Shown: positions 1-8,299 of the stretch, one piece after another | Layout: each line of letters opens with the position of its first letter | How positions within the stretch are numbered: the stretch's first letter is position 1 | Source: Bacteriovorax sp. BSW11_IV | Lineage (GTDB): Bacteria > Bdellovibrionota > Bacteriovoracia > Bacteriovoracales > Bacteriovoracaceae | Length of the DNA stretch: 64,000 bases | Assembly: GCF_000447755.1 (NCBI RefSeq) | Contig: NZ_AUNE01000038.1 | Span: 55,291-119,290, forward strand | Direction: 5' to 3' | Notes under the pieces: generated by a model | What the model was told of the DNA's origin: nothing | Databases searched by the model: none | The model's input: only the letters and a program-made list of their open reading frames with translations | Position numbers and translations under genes: made by a program

Positions 1-351
1 TTCAAATTCAACGTTAAGGAATTTTCTTTCAGTTGCTCCGATAGTATCAGAAGCAGCTTGTACAGAAAGCTCTCTTAGACGAATTAAAATGTTTGATACT
101 TCACCTAGGGCACCTTCAGCGATCTGAACTAGAGAGATACCGTCTTCAGCGTTTCTTTCCGCTTGGCCTAGACCTCTAATTTGAGCTTTAAGGTTTTCCG
201 AGATTGCTAAACCAGCAGCGTCATCCCCTGCACGGTTAATTCTTTGACCCGATGACAATTTCTCTAAAGATTTGTTCATCGATAGACGCGTCCCACTCAA
301 ATTCCTCTGAGCATTTAGCGACGCTACGTTTGTGTTAATACGAAGTCCCAT
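1..351 (-). CDS. fliC: Flagellin, N-terminal part (cut by window edge)
   Basis: Subunit of the flagellar filament, exported by the flagellar type III system. The start ATG is at 349-351 on the minus strand, preceded by a strong GGAGG. The 117 residues read before the window ends begin [18 protein letters not shown] and continue through the [18 protein letters not shown] motif. These are the conserved D0/D1 coiled-coil signatures of bacterial flagellins. The C-terminal part lies outside the window, so total length and copy number cannot be judged. A sigma-28-type promoter lies upstream at 445-471. The family assignment is secure; which flagellin paralogue this is cannot be told. Confidence 0.95.
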   Translation of the reverse strand, partial: MGLRINTNVASLNAQRNLSGTRLSMNKSLEKLSSGQRINRAGDDAAGLAISENLKAQIRGLGQAERNAEDGISLVQIAEGALGEVSNILIRLRELSVQAASDTIGATERKFLNVEFE

Positions 352-444
352 CACATCCTCCTTGATTGGGTCCAGTAAGAATCCTTCCTACTGAGAGACT
401 TTTAAATTCTGTGAGTTCCGTCCCACAAAAAGTTCTCATGTTTC

Positions 445-471
445 ATATCGACGGGCTGAAAAATAACTTTA
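445..471 (-). promoter_or_regulatory. Sigma-28 (FliA)-type promoter of the flagellin gene
   Basis: Read on the minus strand, TAAAGTTA, an 11-base spacer and GTCGATAT match the flagellar sigma-28 consensus (TAAAGTTT-N11-GCCGATAA) at 13 of 16 positions. Initiation would fall near 437, giving a leader of about 85 nt before the flagellin start. The rest of the 352-640 gap is AT-rich and shows no other clear element. The neighbouring plus-strand acetyltransferase must use a separate promoter in the same gap, which I could not identify. Confidence 0.75.
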
Positions 472-640
472 GAAAAAATGTAAAAAAAATGAACATTTTT
501 TTTGAAAAAAACTTAAACACTAAAAACCATATAAATACAACAACTTAACCCACTAACCAGACTCAATCAGTCAGACATTTTTAAGAAATTTAGACAATAT
601 TTCTCACAAAAAAAGTCGAATATTGATTAAAATTTAAGCA

Positions 641-1681
641 ATGAAATCTAAATTAATGAATTTTTCTCATTCAAGTCTGGCCAAACATCCAGAGTACTAT
701 AAAGATACGCTTCGATTAATCGAAACTTCTCTTCACTATAATGATAAAAATCATTTCGAAATAGATTTCTATCCTCTAATGAATCCGAATAATTTTAGAA
801 ACAATCACATTCTTATTAACAATGAAAAAAAAGTTATTGCACATATAGGCTTCAAAGAACGTGAACTCATAATAGAAAAGAAAACTTTCCCAGTCGTACT
901 CGTTGGTGGCATCTGTGTCGATGAATCACTTAGAGGGCAAGGTCTTTTTAAAGTTTTTTTTGAAGAATGTTTACAAAGCTATATTGAAAAAAATGCACTT
1001 ATTCTTTTATGGTCAGATCAAAGTATTCTCTATGAGAAGTTTGGCTTCTATCAAGCTGGTAGCATTAATCAAATGGGAAATAATATATTTGATTTTAAAT
1101 CAGCTCCAGAATTCATTGCAAAAGGATCTCTTGATGACAAAGAAACTTTTGATGAAGTTAAATCGATTTATAAAGCTGGCATACAAGATAAATGTCTATG
1201 CTTAGTGAGAAGCGAATCTCACTGGAATGAAATACATGAAATAAAATCTACAGAGCTCTACTTAATTAAAAGAGCACAAATCACTGAAGGGTATTTCTTT
1301 AAAGATAAGGGAGAAGACTTAAGTGGGATCATTCATGAAATTGCTTTTAGAGACAATGCTGAATACTATCTAGATCGATTAAAAGAATATCAGATATGGA
1401 TTCCAGAACATAAGTACAACAAGTATCCAGGTATTAAAAATCTTTATACGTGCTTTATGAAAATTGGTTCTCACGAACTATTTAAAGATCTTATCTTCTC
1501 TTATACGAATGAAGCCATCGAAATACTGAAAATAGAGCAAAACAAAGTTACATTTTCATTTGAAGGTGGAACGCTTGAACTTAGCACTGCGAATTTTATT
1601 CAAGTGGTTTTTGGTCCAGGAAGAGCACAGGAGCTTTCTAAACTACGCCCCCTTTTTATCGGAGGCGTTGATAGTATTTAG
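641..1681 (+). CDS. GNAT-family N-acetyltransferase
   Basis: Predicted acetyl-CoA-dependent N-acetyltransferase of 346 residues, probably cytoplasmic. The acetyl-CoA-binding motif A is visible at residues 90-106, GICVDESLRGQGLFKVF, with the V-x-E-x-x-R-G-Q-G-L pattern typical of GNAT proteins. It is followed by a beta strand and the segment YEKFGFYQAG (131-140), typical of motif B. The C-terminal half of about 180 residues is not recognisable and could bind substrate. The start has no obvious Shine-Dalgarno. The stop codon overlaps that of the convergent kinase gene by four bases. The substrate cannot be named from the sequence. Confidence 0.8.
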   Translation: MKSKLMNFSHSSLAKHPEYYKDTLRLIETSLHYNDKNHFEIDFYPLMNPNNFRNNHILINNEKKVIAHIGFKERELIIEKKTFPVVLVGGICVDESLRGQGLFKVFFEECLQSYIEKNALILLWSDQSILYEKFGFYQAGSINQMGNNIFDFKSAPEFIAKGSLDDKETFDEVKSIYKAGIQDKCLCLVRSESHWNEIHEIKSTELYLIKRAQITEGYFFKDKGEDLSGIIHEIAFRDNAEYYLDRLKEYQIWIPEHKYNKYPGIKNLYTCFMKIGSHELFKDLIFSYTNEAIEILKIEQNKVTFSFEGGTLELSTANFIQVVFGPGRAQELSKLRPLFIGGVDSI

Positions 1682-3405
1682 TTCTTACGAACGATTCGCC
1701 AAGAGTTTAAAATAATTACAACAGCAATCCCCCAAAACAACCACGATACGGTTGGTATTGAAGACAATGAAGTTATCTGTTCATTTCTAATGAGAAAAAC
1801 ACCAGATATAAAAACAATTCCACTCAATATAGAGTTGCCCAAAAAAATGAGCGAAGCACTAAGTGCTGAAAGCTGTTTCTCATGTCCCTTATGGATAATT
1901 TCAAAAGCGTAACCATTCTTTGACCATTCTTTTAAAAACCATCTCAAGTGCCTTGGCACAACTCTAGATGAAGAAATAATATCTCTTGCAGACCAAGCAG
2001 CATCTTCAAGTAGCTCTTCTTTTTTAAAGTTATTTTTTACAATATCGCCTATGTCTTTAGTAAAAAGATTAAATAGATCAATATCCATGTCCAATGACTT
2101 GCCAACACCATCTAAAGTCATCAATGCTCGAAATACAATAAACCAATCTCTCGGGAGATAAATTCTGTGTGTTCGAAGAGTATCTGATAATGTTTTTAAA
2201 ACTAAAGTGAAATCAGTTTGCTGAACAGTTAATCCGATAAATGGTGATAACGAATCCCTAACATCTTTAATCAACACTTCCACATCTGGAATTGCATCAA
2301 ATTCAGCGACATCTAAAAATTCATACACCAAATTTTCAAAATCGTTACTAATAAGAGCATAAAGAATGGCCACAAAACTTAATCTACTTTTCTTGCTTAA
2401 AGTCCCCATTAGACCATAATCAATTAATCCAATCTTTCCATCTGGGAGATAAAAGAAATTTCCTCCGTGAAGATCTGCATGAAAAAAACCATCAAGTAGG
2501 AAAGTTTTTATAATGATCCCAACACTGTTTTCAATTTTATGTTGGATATCTTGAATCTTTGTATTCACTTTTTCGGAATCGCTAAATGGAAAACCAGGCA
2601 AAAACTCCATCACAAGAACATCTGTTGAACAATGCTGTCTAAATATCTTCGGAATATGAAATATTTTTTCTGTGTCATATTTCTCAATATTGATTGCGAA
2701 TCTTTCACAGCTCATGGCCTCAATATTGAAGTTCAACTCATTTTGTAGTGATAACGAAAAGTCTTTTAGCACTCTTGATATTCCAAGATAGCGGATATCA
2801 GAGCTCGCCTTCTCTAATTGACTGGCAAGAAAGATTACAATTGATAAGTCAGTCTTAATATCTTTTTCGATCCCAGGTCTTTTAACCTTAACGACAACAT
2901 CCTCGCCTGAATGTAGCTTTGCCTTAAAAACAACACCAATTGAGGCCGTGCCAATTGCTTCTTTTTGTATTTCAGAAAAAACATCCTGCCACTTTTTCCC
3001 CAATGATTCATTGAGAACTCCTTCAATTTCAGCAAAAGGAACTGGCTTAACTTTATCGCGAAGGATTTTCATCTCTTCTATAAATTCAGCAGGAAAAATA
3101 TCTTCTCTAGAACTTAACAATTGTCCAAATTTAATAAAGGCCGGACCAAGTTCTTCAAAACATGAACGTAAACGTCTTCCAAGGTCTTGATAAAACTCAT
3201 CACCTTCAGCCCTATGAATATGGTCTTCAATTAAAACGACGCCTTGTTTTTTTTCAGGGAGGTTGATTCCTGGGATTTTTGACACAGCAGTTCTAAGAAC
3301 TAAACTATCAAATCCATTTCTCATAAACACTGAAACGATCTCTTTCAATCTTCCAACATTTCTAATTGTTTTTGTTAACTGCAAACCTGTACGCAATACG
3401 CCCAT
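1678..3405 (-). CDS. ubiB: UbiB/AarF/ABC1 family atypical kinase-like membrane protein
   Basis: Member of the UbiB/ADCK family, membrane-associated atypical kinase or ATPase proteins that support ubiquinone biosynthesis and lipid homeostasis. The 575 residues carry the KxGQ motif (K92-Q95), the Ala-rich nucleotide loop TASIG (153-157), the invariant Lys in VVKVKRPGI (K173), the HADLHGGN catalytic loop (309-316) and IDYG (328-331). Two hydrophobic segments near the C-terminus, roughly 525-545 and 550-570, would anchor it in the inner membrane. The usual ExD motif reads ELN at 223-225, so its Asp is replaced by Asn. Family membership is clear; a role specifically in ubiquinone synthesis is inferred. 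Confidence 0.85.
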   Translation of the reverse strand: MGVLRTGLQLTKTIRNVGRLKEIVSVFMRNGFDSLVLRTAVSKIPGINLPEKKQGVVLIEDHIHRAEGDEFYQDLGRRLRSCFEELGPAFIKFGQLLSSREDIFPAEFIEEMKILRDKVKPVPFAEIEGVLNESLGKKWQDVFSEIQKEAIGTASIGVVFKAKLHSGEDVVVKVKRPGIEKDIKTDLSIVIFLASQLEKASSDIRYLGISRVLKDFSLSLQNELNFNIEAMSCERFAINIEKYDTEKIFHIPKIFRQHCSTDVLVMEFLPGFPFSDSEKVNTKIQDIQHKIENSVGIIIKTFLLDGFFHADLHGGNFFYLPDGKIGLIDYGLMGTLSKKSRLSFVAILYALISNDFENLVYEFLDVAEFDAIPDVEVLIKDVRDSLSPFIGLTVQQTDFTLVLKTLSDTLRTHRIYLPRDWFIVFRALMTLDGVGKSLDMDIDLFNLFTKDIGDIVKNNFKKEELLEDAAWSARDIISSSRVVPRHLRWFLKEWSKNGYAFEIIHKGHEKQLSALSASLIFLGNSILSGIVFISGVFLIRNEQITSLSSIPTVSWLFWGIAVVIILNSWRIVRKN

Positions 3406-3560
3406 AAGAATTCCATTTTAAGACATTTCGGATAGTTATATTTTAGTTTGTGAACACCAAATAACAAGTGTGGTAATGTCGTTCCCCTCGATTATCTTAT
3501 TCCCATAGTAAAAACGGGCCAAAAGTGGTAAATATAAGATTCAATCTTTCGGAGTTATTG

Positions 3561-4070
3561 TTGAGAAAATTTATTGGTTATTTATTTATCGCACTTCTAC
3601 CTTTTACTAGTTTTGCTCAAGAAACTTGTAGTCGTGTCGCGATCGTTAATTACCAAGAAGTCTTAGTTGACACTAACTCGACTCAAAAAGGTGAAGGCCT
3701 ACGCTTTCATCTCGAGAAAGATGAAGTTGCTAAAAAATATCTTGATCAATATCAAGATGGAACTAAAACGCGATGGCAAAACGCTGCTCTTGGGACACTG
3801 GGAACAACAATGCTCATCGGAGGCTTGGTTAACAAGAATGAAGGCTTTACTAAAAATTCTCTTGCCATTGGAGGTGTTGCTCTTATCGTAGTCAACTTTC
3901 TCATGGCAAAAACTTATGAAAGATCAAATGAGAAAAATTTGGCCCGCGCCATTGAGGAATACAATAAGAGAAATCTCCCAAGGATTTACTTTGGACCAGA
4001 GGTCGAAAATCAAAGGAATTCAGATGGAGAGGGATATAAGTTCTTTTTAAATAAAGAATGGAGTTTTTAA
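3561..4070 (+). CDS. Secreted/membrane protein of unknown function
   Basis: Not recognised. The best start is TTG at 3561, which has GGAG six bases upstream and yields a textbook signal peptide (RKFIGYLFIALLPFTSFAQ, cleavage after FAQ or nearby). An in-frame GTG at 3525 would add twelve residues and spoil that signal. The 169-residue product has one or two further hydrophobic stretches rich in Gly and Ala (about 93-120), so it is probably anchored in the inner membrane or periplasm. The next gene starts at its stop codon (TAATG), so the two are translationally linked. Confidence 0.6.
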   Translation: MRKFIGYLFIALLPFTSFAQETCSRVAIVNYQEVLVDTNSTQKGEGLRFHLEKDEVAKKYLDQYQDGTKTRWQNAALGTLGTTMLIGGLVNKNEGFTKNSLAIGGVALIVVNFLMAKTYERSNEKNLARAIEEYNKRNLPRIYFGPEVENQRNSDGEGYKFFLNKEWSF

Positions 4071-4372
4071 TGACAACAGAGGCCAGCACAAAAGTCTTAT
4101 GCTTTCACTGTAATAAGGAAACAGGTTATAGCGCAGGCGCAAAAGTTTTTAGAGGTGATGAATGTCCTCATTGCTCAAGCGCGATTCACTGCTGCAAGAT
4201 GTGTACTTTTTATGATGTTTCAGCATATAACGAGTGCAAAGAGCCTAGTGCTGACAGAATAGTTGAAAAAGAGAAGTCAAACTTCTGCGACTATTTTGTT
4301 CTTAAGGGCGGTAATGAAGGAAATGATAAGGAAGACCTTCTTGCCAAAGCAAATGCCCTTTTTAAATTTTAA
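4070..4372 (+). CDS. Small cysteine-rich, probably zinc-binding protein
   Basis: The protein of 100 residues contains the Cys pattern CFHC, CPHC, CCKMC, NEC and FCDYF, enough for two zinc sites of zinc-ribbon type. It resembles uncharacterised bacterial proteins with a CxxCxFYD...C.EP.AD.V..K...NFCDYF signature, which I know only as conserved hypotheticals. The ATG at 4070 is preferred over one at 4058 because GGAG at 4060-4063 is correctly spaced only for the former. It overlaps the stop of the upstream gene by one base. It sits directly ahead of greA and recG, so a nucleic-acid-related role is possible but only a guess. Confidence 0.7.
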   Translation: MTTEASTKVLCFHCNKETGYSAGAKVFRGDECPHCSSAIHCCKMCTFYDVSAYNECKEPSADRIVEKEKSNFCDYFVLKGGNEGNDKEDLLAKANALFKF

Positions 4373-4384
4373 TTGGAGTAAATA

Positions 4385-4864
4385 ATGAGTTTAAATGGAA
4401 CACCGATAACAAAAGAAGGATATGAGAAAGTTCAAAAAGAACTTGATCACCTAGTAAAAATTGTACGAGAAGAATTACGTATTACGATTTCTGAAGCTAG
4501 AGAGCTTGGAGATCTTAAAGAGAACGCTGAGTACCATGCAGCCAAGGAAAAACAAGGTATCGTAGAAGGTCGCATTGCCCAACTTCAAGGTATAGTTGCG
4601 AATTCAAAAGTTATAGATGTAAAATCAATTGATAGCGAAACTATCGTATTTGGTGCTACTGTTACTCTTTTAAATGTTGAAAAAGACGAAAGTGTGAAAT
4701 ATCAAATCGTTGGTGAGCATGAGTCTGACATGAATAAAGGAAGAATTTCTTTCAGTAGTCCGCTTGGAAAGGCTCTACTTGGTAAAGAAGAAGGTGACAC
4801 TGTTATAGTGAAGGCCCCGAAAGGCGATATTGAATATGAGGTCGAAACGATCGAATTTATCTAA
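4385..4864 (+). CDS. greA: Transcription elongation factor GreA
   Basis: Rescues backtracked RNA polymerase by inserting its coiled coil into the secondary channel and stimulating transcript cleavage. The 159 residues match the usual GreA length of about 158. The N-terminal coiled coil carries the conserved ARELGDLKENAEYHAAKE segment near residues 37-54, with the acidic tip residues. The C-terminal FKBP-like domain has SFSSPLGKALLGKEEGD. GGAG precedes the ATG. The coding sequence of recG begins inside the last 29 bases, implying co-translation. Confidence 0.97.
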   Translation: MSLNGTPITKEGYEKVQKELDHLVKIVREELRITISEARELGDLKENAEYHAAKEKQGIVEGRIAQLQGIVANSKVIDVKSIDSETIVFGATVTLLNVEKDESVKYQIVGEHESDMNKGRISFSSPLGKALLGKEEGDTVIVKAPKGDIEYEVETIEFI

Positions 4865-6965
4865 AGATTATAATTGGTATTCTCCCATTGATTCCTTACC
4901 TGGTATCAATGGGGGAAAATCGTTAGAATCTCTTCAGGCCACAGGCCTTAATATCCTTGAAGATCTTCTCTGGCTCATCCCTCTTAAAATTCATAAAATT
5001 CCACTGGTTCAAAATTTTTCCACAGCGAAAGAAGGCGAATATTTTAGAGGGCAAGGGAAAGTAATATCTCTTCAATCAAGACCAAATTTTAAGGCGAAAG
5101 GCAAAGGTAGAGCACCTCTACTCAATGTGACGGCCATTATCAAGGATGATTTCTCAGACGGAATCATCACTCTCAAATGGTTTAATTGCTATCAATCAAT
5201 ATATGATAAAATTAAAAAAATTGATTTGATTCAATTCATAGGTATCGTAACAGAGTTTCAAGGATCAAAACAAATTCTTAATCCTGAAATTTCTGAAAAA
5301 AATGTAGAGAATGAAAATCAATCCCAGTCAGGTCTAAAAATTCAATACCCAACTGTAAATGGTGTTAATACTGCAAATATCAAAAAGATTATTGATAAGA
5401 TCCCCCTTTTTTTATGGGATCAAATCGAAGAATCTCTTCCAACTCAATTACTTGAAGAGCGTAATTTACTCTCATTGAATGAAACCTTTAAGATCATTCA
5501 TGCAAAAGTTGATGCCGATTCTTGGAGCGAAGAGAAATTTACTCGTGCCAAAGAAAGACTTATTTATGAAGAATTTTTTCTTGAACAAATAAAAATATCC
5601 ATTCGAAAAAATAAGATTACTGCGGCGAATGGGATAATTATCACGACGAATGATGATAACTATCAAAAGTATTGCAGTATATTTCCCTATGATCTGACGC
5701 CTGATCAAAAGAGTGCTCTTGATAATATTCGTAGCGATTTCACTTCAGGGAAACCTATGATGAGATTAATTCAAGGTGATGTAGGTTGTGGAAAGACTTC
5801 TGTCGCTTTAATTAGCTCTTTAATGGTTATTAAAAATGGTCATCAAGTTGCTTTTATGTGCCCTACAGAGTCATTGGCACTACAGCACTTTAAAGAAGCT
5901 ACTCATATATTTAGTAACGAGAATTTTAAAATAGAATTAATCATTGGAAGTACTACTGAGGCACAAAAGAAAAAAATCAGAGAAGCACTTAAAGCTGGTG
6001 AAATTGATCTTATCATAGGGACTCATGCCTTAATTCAAGACAATATCGAATTTAAACACCTTGGCCTTTCAATTATTGATGAACAACATAAGTTTGGAGT
6101 AGATCAAAGGTTAAAATTGACTTCTAAAACAGCAGGCTCCCATAGTCTTATTATGACTGCGACACCTATTCCACGCTCACTGTGTCTTACACAATATGGC
6201 GATTTAGAAATTTCTGTCATTAAAACAATGCCACAAGGTCGAAAAGGGTGCCAAACTCGCATTGTTACGCCACTTAATTTTGATAAGTTTTTATCATTCA
6301 TGAAAACAAGACTCGAGATGAAAGAGCAGGTTTATATAATAGTTCCTGCTATAAATGAATCTGTTGATCAAGAAATTCTTCACTTGGAAAAAGTCTATAA
6401 TCGATTTAAAGATTTTTTTCCAGAATATAGAATTGCAGGCCTCCATGGTCAGCTTAAATCAGATGAGAAGGCCTCTATTTTACAAGATTTCAATGATCAT
6501 AAAATTGATATTCTAGTTGCGACAAGTGTTATCGAAGTTGGAATCAACGTTATTAATGCTACGATTATGGCCATAATGAATCCTGAAAGATTTGGATTAT
6601 CATCGTTACACCAAATGCGTGGTAGAGTTGGCAGAGGTGACAAGCCTGGATTTTGCTTTCTCGTTAACGACCGACAAATCAATGGCGAAACTCTAAACCG
6701 CCTCCAAGTTATAGAGAAATATACAGATGGGTTCAAAATAGCAGAAGAAGACCTGAAAATTCGCGGTAGTGGCGACCTCTTTGGAACAAACCAATCAGGT
6801 ATTCAGACAAGCAAAAAAATAGCAGATATAATCTACCACTCACAATACCTAGTGATGGCAAGAGAAGACTACCTCAAAATGGCCCATGAAAATTTGCTAA
6901 CGCCTAAGATTGAGCATCTCATAAAGAATTTCAGCGAAGATGTGAGGATTTTTTCCACTATTTAA
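4836..6965 (+). CDS. recG: ATP-dependent DNA helicase RecG
   Basis: Superfamily 2 helicase that remodels stalled forks and branched DNA. The order is an N-terminal wedge/OB region (YFRGQGKVIS, about 69-78), the LTPDQKSAL Q-like motif, Walker A QGDVGCGKTS (K320), DEQH box (415-418), motif III TATPIPRSL, and motif VI QMRGRVGRG followed by the RecG-specific SGDLFGTNQSG. Its length of 709 residues is typical. ATG at 4836 is chosen over a TTG two codons earlier; either start overlaps greA. No clear SD is present, so translation probably depends on greA coupling. Confidence 0.95.
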   Translation: MRSKRSNLSKDYNWYSPIDSLPGINGGKSLESLQATGLNILEDLLWLIPLKIHKIPLVQNFSTAKEGEYFRGQGKVISLQSRPNFKAKGKGRAPLLNVTAIIKDDFSDGIITLKWFNCYQSIYDKIKKIDLIQFIGIVTEFQGSKQILNPEISEKNVENENQSQSGLKIQYPTVNGVNTANIKKIIDKIPLFLWDQIEESLPTQLLEERNLLSLNETFKIIHAKVDADSWSEEKFTRAKERLIYEEFFLEQIKISIRKNKITAANGIIITTNDDNYQKYCSIFPYDLTPDQKSALDNIRSDFTSGKPMMRLIQGDVGCGKTSVALISSLMVIKNGHQVAFMCPTESLALQHFKEATHIFSNENFKIELIIGSTTEAQKKKIREALKAGEIDLIIGTHALIQDNIEFKHLGLSIIDEQHKFGVDQRLKLTSKTAGSHSLIMTATPIPRSLCLTQYGDLEISVIKTMPQGRKGCQTRIVTPLNFDKFLSFMKTRLEMKEQVYIIVPAINESVDQEILHLEKVYNRFKDFFPEYRIAGLHGQLKSDEKASILQDFNDHKIDILVATSVIEVGINVINATIMAIMNPERFGLSSLHQMRGRVGRGDKPGFCFLVNDRQINGETLNRLQVIEKYTDGFKIAEEDLKIRGSGDLFGTNQSGIQTSKKIADIIYHSQYLVMAREDYLKMAHENLLTPKIEHLIKNFSEDVRIFSTI

Positions 6966-6993
6966 GTTTTTCAAATAGGCCTAAAATACCACT

Positions 6994-7431
6994 ATGATCA
7001 CAATTAAAGTAATTCAAGGTCCAGACGAAAATAAAATCACTCAATTCCAGTTTGAGTTTGACTCAATAACCATTGGCTCAAAAAAACGTTGTGATATTTA
7101 TCTCAAAGATGTCGAAATTGGAAAACTCGTTTTAGAATTAGAAGTTGCCCCTAATGGTGTAATTATCAAAAACAATAATTCCGATTTCTTTTATTACGTA
7201 AATGGTAAAAAAATCTCTGGTTCGAAGCTACTTAAAAATGGTGATCATTTTAAGATCGGTGCCACTCAGATGATACTGGAATCTTTTCAAAAATCATGGT
7301 CGCAAGAAAGAGAAGACCTTGACGAATATTTGAGAGGGGTCTATTCAAAAGAGCCTAACTTTAAAAGACTCTACGAAATACTCGAAAGAGAAATTATTAT
7401 TGCGACAGAAGGGACAAATGCTAAAGAATAA
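6994..7431 (+). CDS. FHA-like domain protein lacking the phosphopeptide-binding residues
   Basis: A protein of 145 residues whose first 100 resemble a forkhead-associated beta sandwich: SITIGSKKRCDIYLKD, a strand pattern, then YYVNGKKISGSKLLKNGDHFKIG, like the NG...L..GD.i.iG ending of FHA domains. The canonical Arg of the GR motif is Ser, and the S-R-x-H loop is replaced by EIGKLVL, so phosphothreonine binding looks lost. The C-terminal 45 residues are charged and probably helical. The next gene starts inside its 3' end. The fold is inferred from the strand pattern, not from a search. Confidence 0.55.
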   Translation: MITIKVIQGPDENKITQFQFEFDSITIGSKKRCDIYLKDVEIGKLVLELEVAPNGVIIKNNNSDFFYYVNGKKISGSKLLKNGDHFKIGATQMILESFQKSWSQEREDLDEYLRGVYSKEPNFKRLYEILEREIIIATEGTNAKE

Positions 7432-8299
7432 TCATTCTCATTATCTCCAAACAGATATCCATACGCGAATCTTCTTTAGCACAAACTTCAAACTCTCTGA
7501 GTATGATAATACTAGGCCATTACTTGTCTTTAACTATGGACTCGTTTGCAGTAATTATCATTGGATGTATCAACTTCCTTTTTTTGAAGAGAGAAATTTT
7601 CAAATTTTAATCCACGATTATCGTTGCCATTTCAACTCAACGACTAGTGATGGGCTTGATAGTTGTACTTTTGAAAATATGACTCGTGATCTACATTTTG
7701 TTCTCGAATCATTCGGGGCCAGAAACATTCATATGCTTGGCCATAGTATGGGTGTTAATGTCACTTTAGAGTATGCCAAACTTCATCCAGAATATTTGAA
7801 TTCAATTGTCGTAATTTCCGGAACAGTAATTCCACCACAAGACATAATGTTTGATTCCAATATTGTTGATATTGTTTCACCTTATATCAAAACAACTGCG
7901 GATCAATTTTCATCTTTATTCGAACAAATTTGGAAAAACTCATATAAAAATCCAATTGCGAGAAGGGCCATTTTAAATGGTGGTTTCAATCCAAAGAAAA
8001 CGAATGATGAATTTGTTCAAATTTATATGAAAAAAATCGGTGAGCTACCTAGTGATTTATTTTTTCATCTTTTAGATCACATGAAAGAGCACGATATTAT
8101 CGCACATTTAGAATCAATCAAAACACCAACTCTCATTATCGGCGGAGATAAAGACAAAGTTATCCCGAATTATCTTCAAAAAATTCTTTATCACTATCTT
8201 GAAAACTCTGAACTTTATATTGTGAAGGATGGCTCTCACGTTCCTCAAGTTGATTTCCCGGAGAGCATTAATGAAAGAATTGAGCGTTTTATAGATTAA
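7418..8299 (+). CDS. Alpha/beta hydrolase
   Basis: Serine hydrolase of the alpha/beta fold, 293 residues, probably cytoplasmic. The nucleophile elbow GHSMG (in MLGHSMGVNVTLEYA, about 109-113), the acid residue in GGDKDKVIPN and the catalytic His in DGSHVPQVDFPE form a complete triad in the expected order. ATG at 7418 has AGAAGGG four bases upstream and is preferred over an in-frame TTG at 7400. The gene overlaps the FHA-like gene by 14 bases. Its stop shares bases (TTAA) with the stop of the convergent gene. Substrate unknown; esterase, lipase or haloperoxidase-type activity are all possible. Confidence 0.85.
   Translation: MLKNNHSHYLQTDIHTRIFFSTNFKLSEYDNTRPLLVFNYGLVCSNYHWMYQLPFFEERNFQILIHDYRCHFNSTTSDGLDSCTFENMTRDLHFVLESFGARNIHMLGHSMGVNVTLEYAKLHPEYLNSIVVISGTVIPPQDIMFDSNIVDIVSPYIKTTADQFSSLFEQIWKNSYKNPIARRAILNGGFNPKKTNDEFVQIYMKKIGELPSDLFFHLLDHMKEHDIIAHLESIKTPTLIIGGDKDKVIPNYLQKILYHYLENSELYIVKDGSHVPQVDFPESINERIERFID

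Noticed and set aside
366..548. 60-residue plus-strand open frame between flagellin and the acetyltransferase
   Set aside because: Low-complexity AT-rich composition, no ribosome-binding site, and it covers the antisense sigma-28 promoter.
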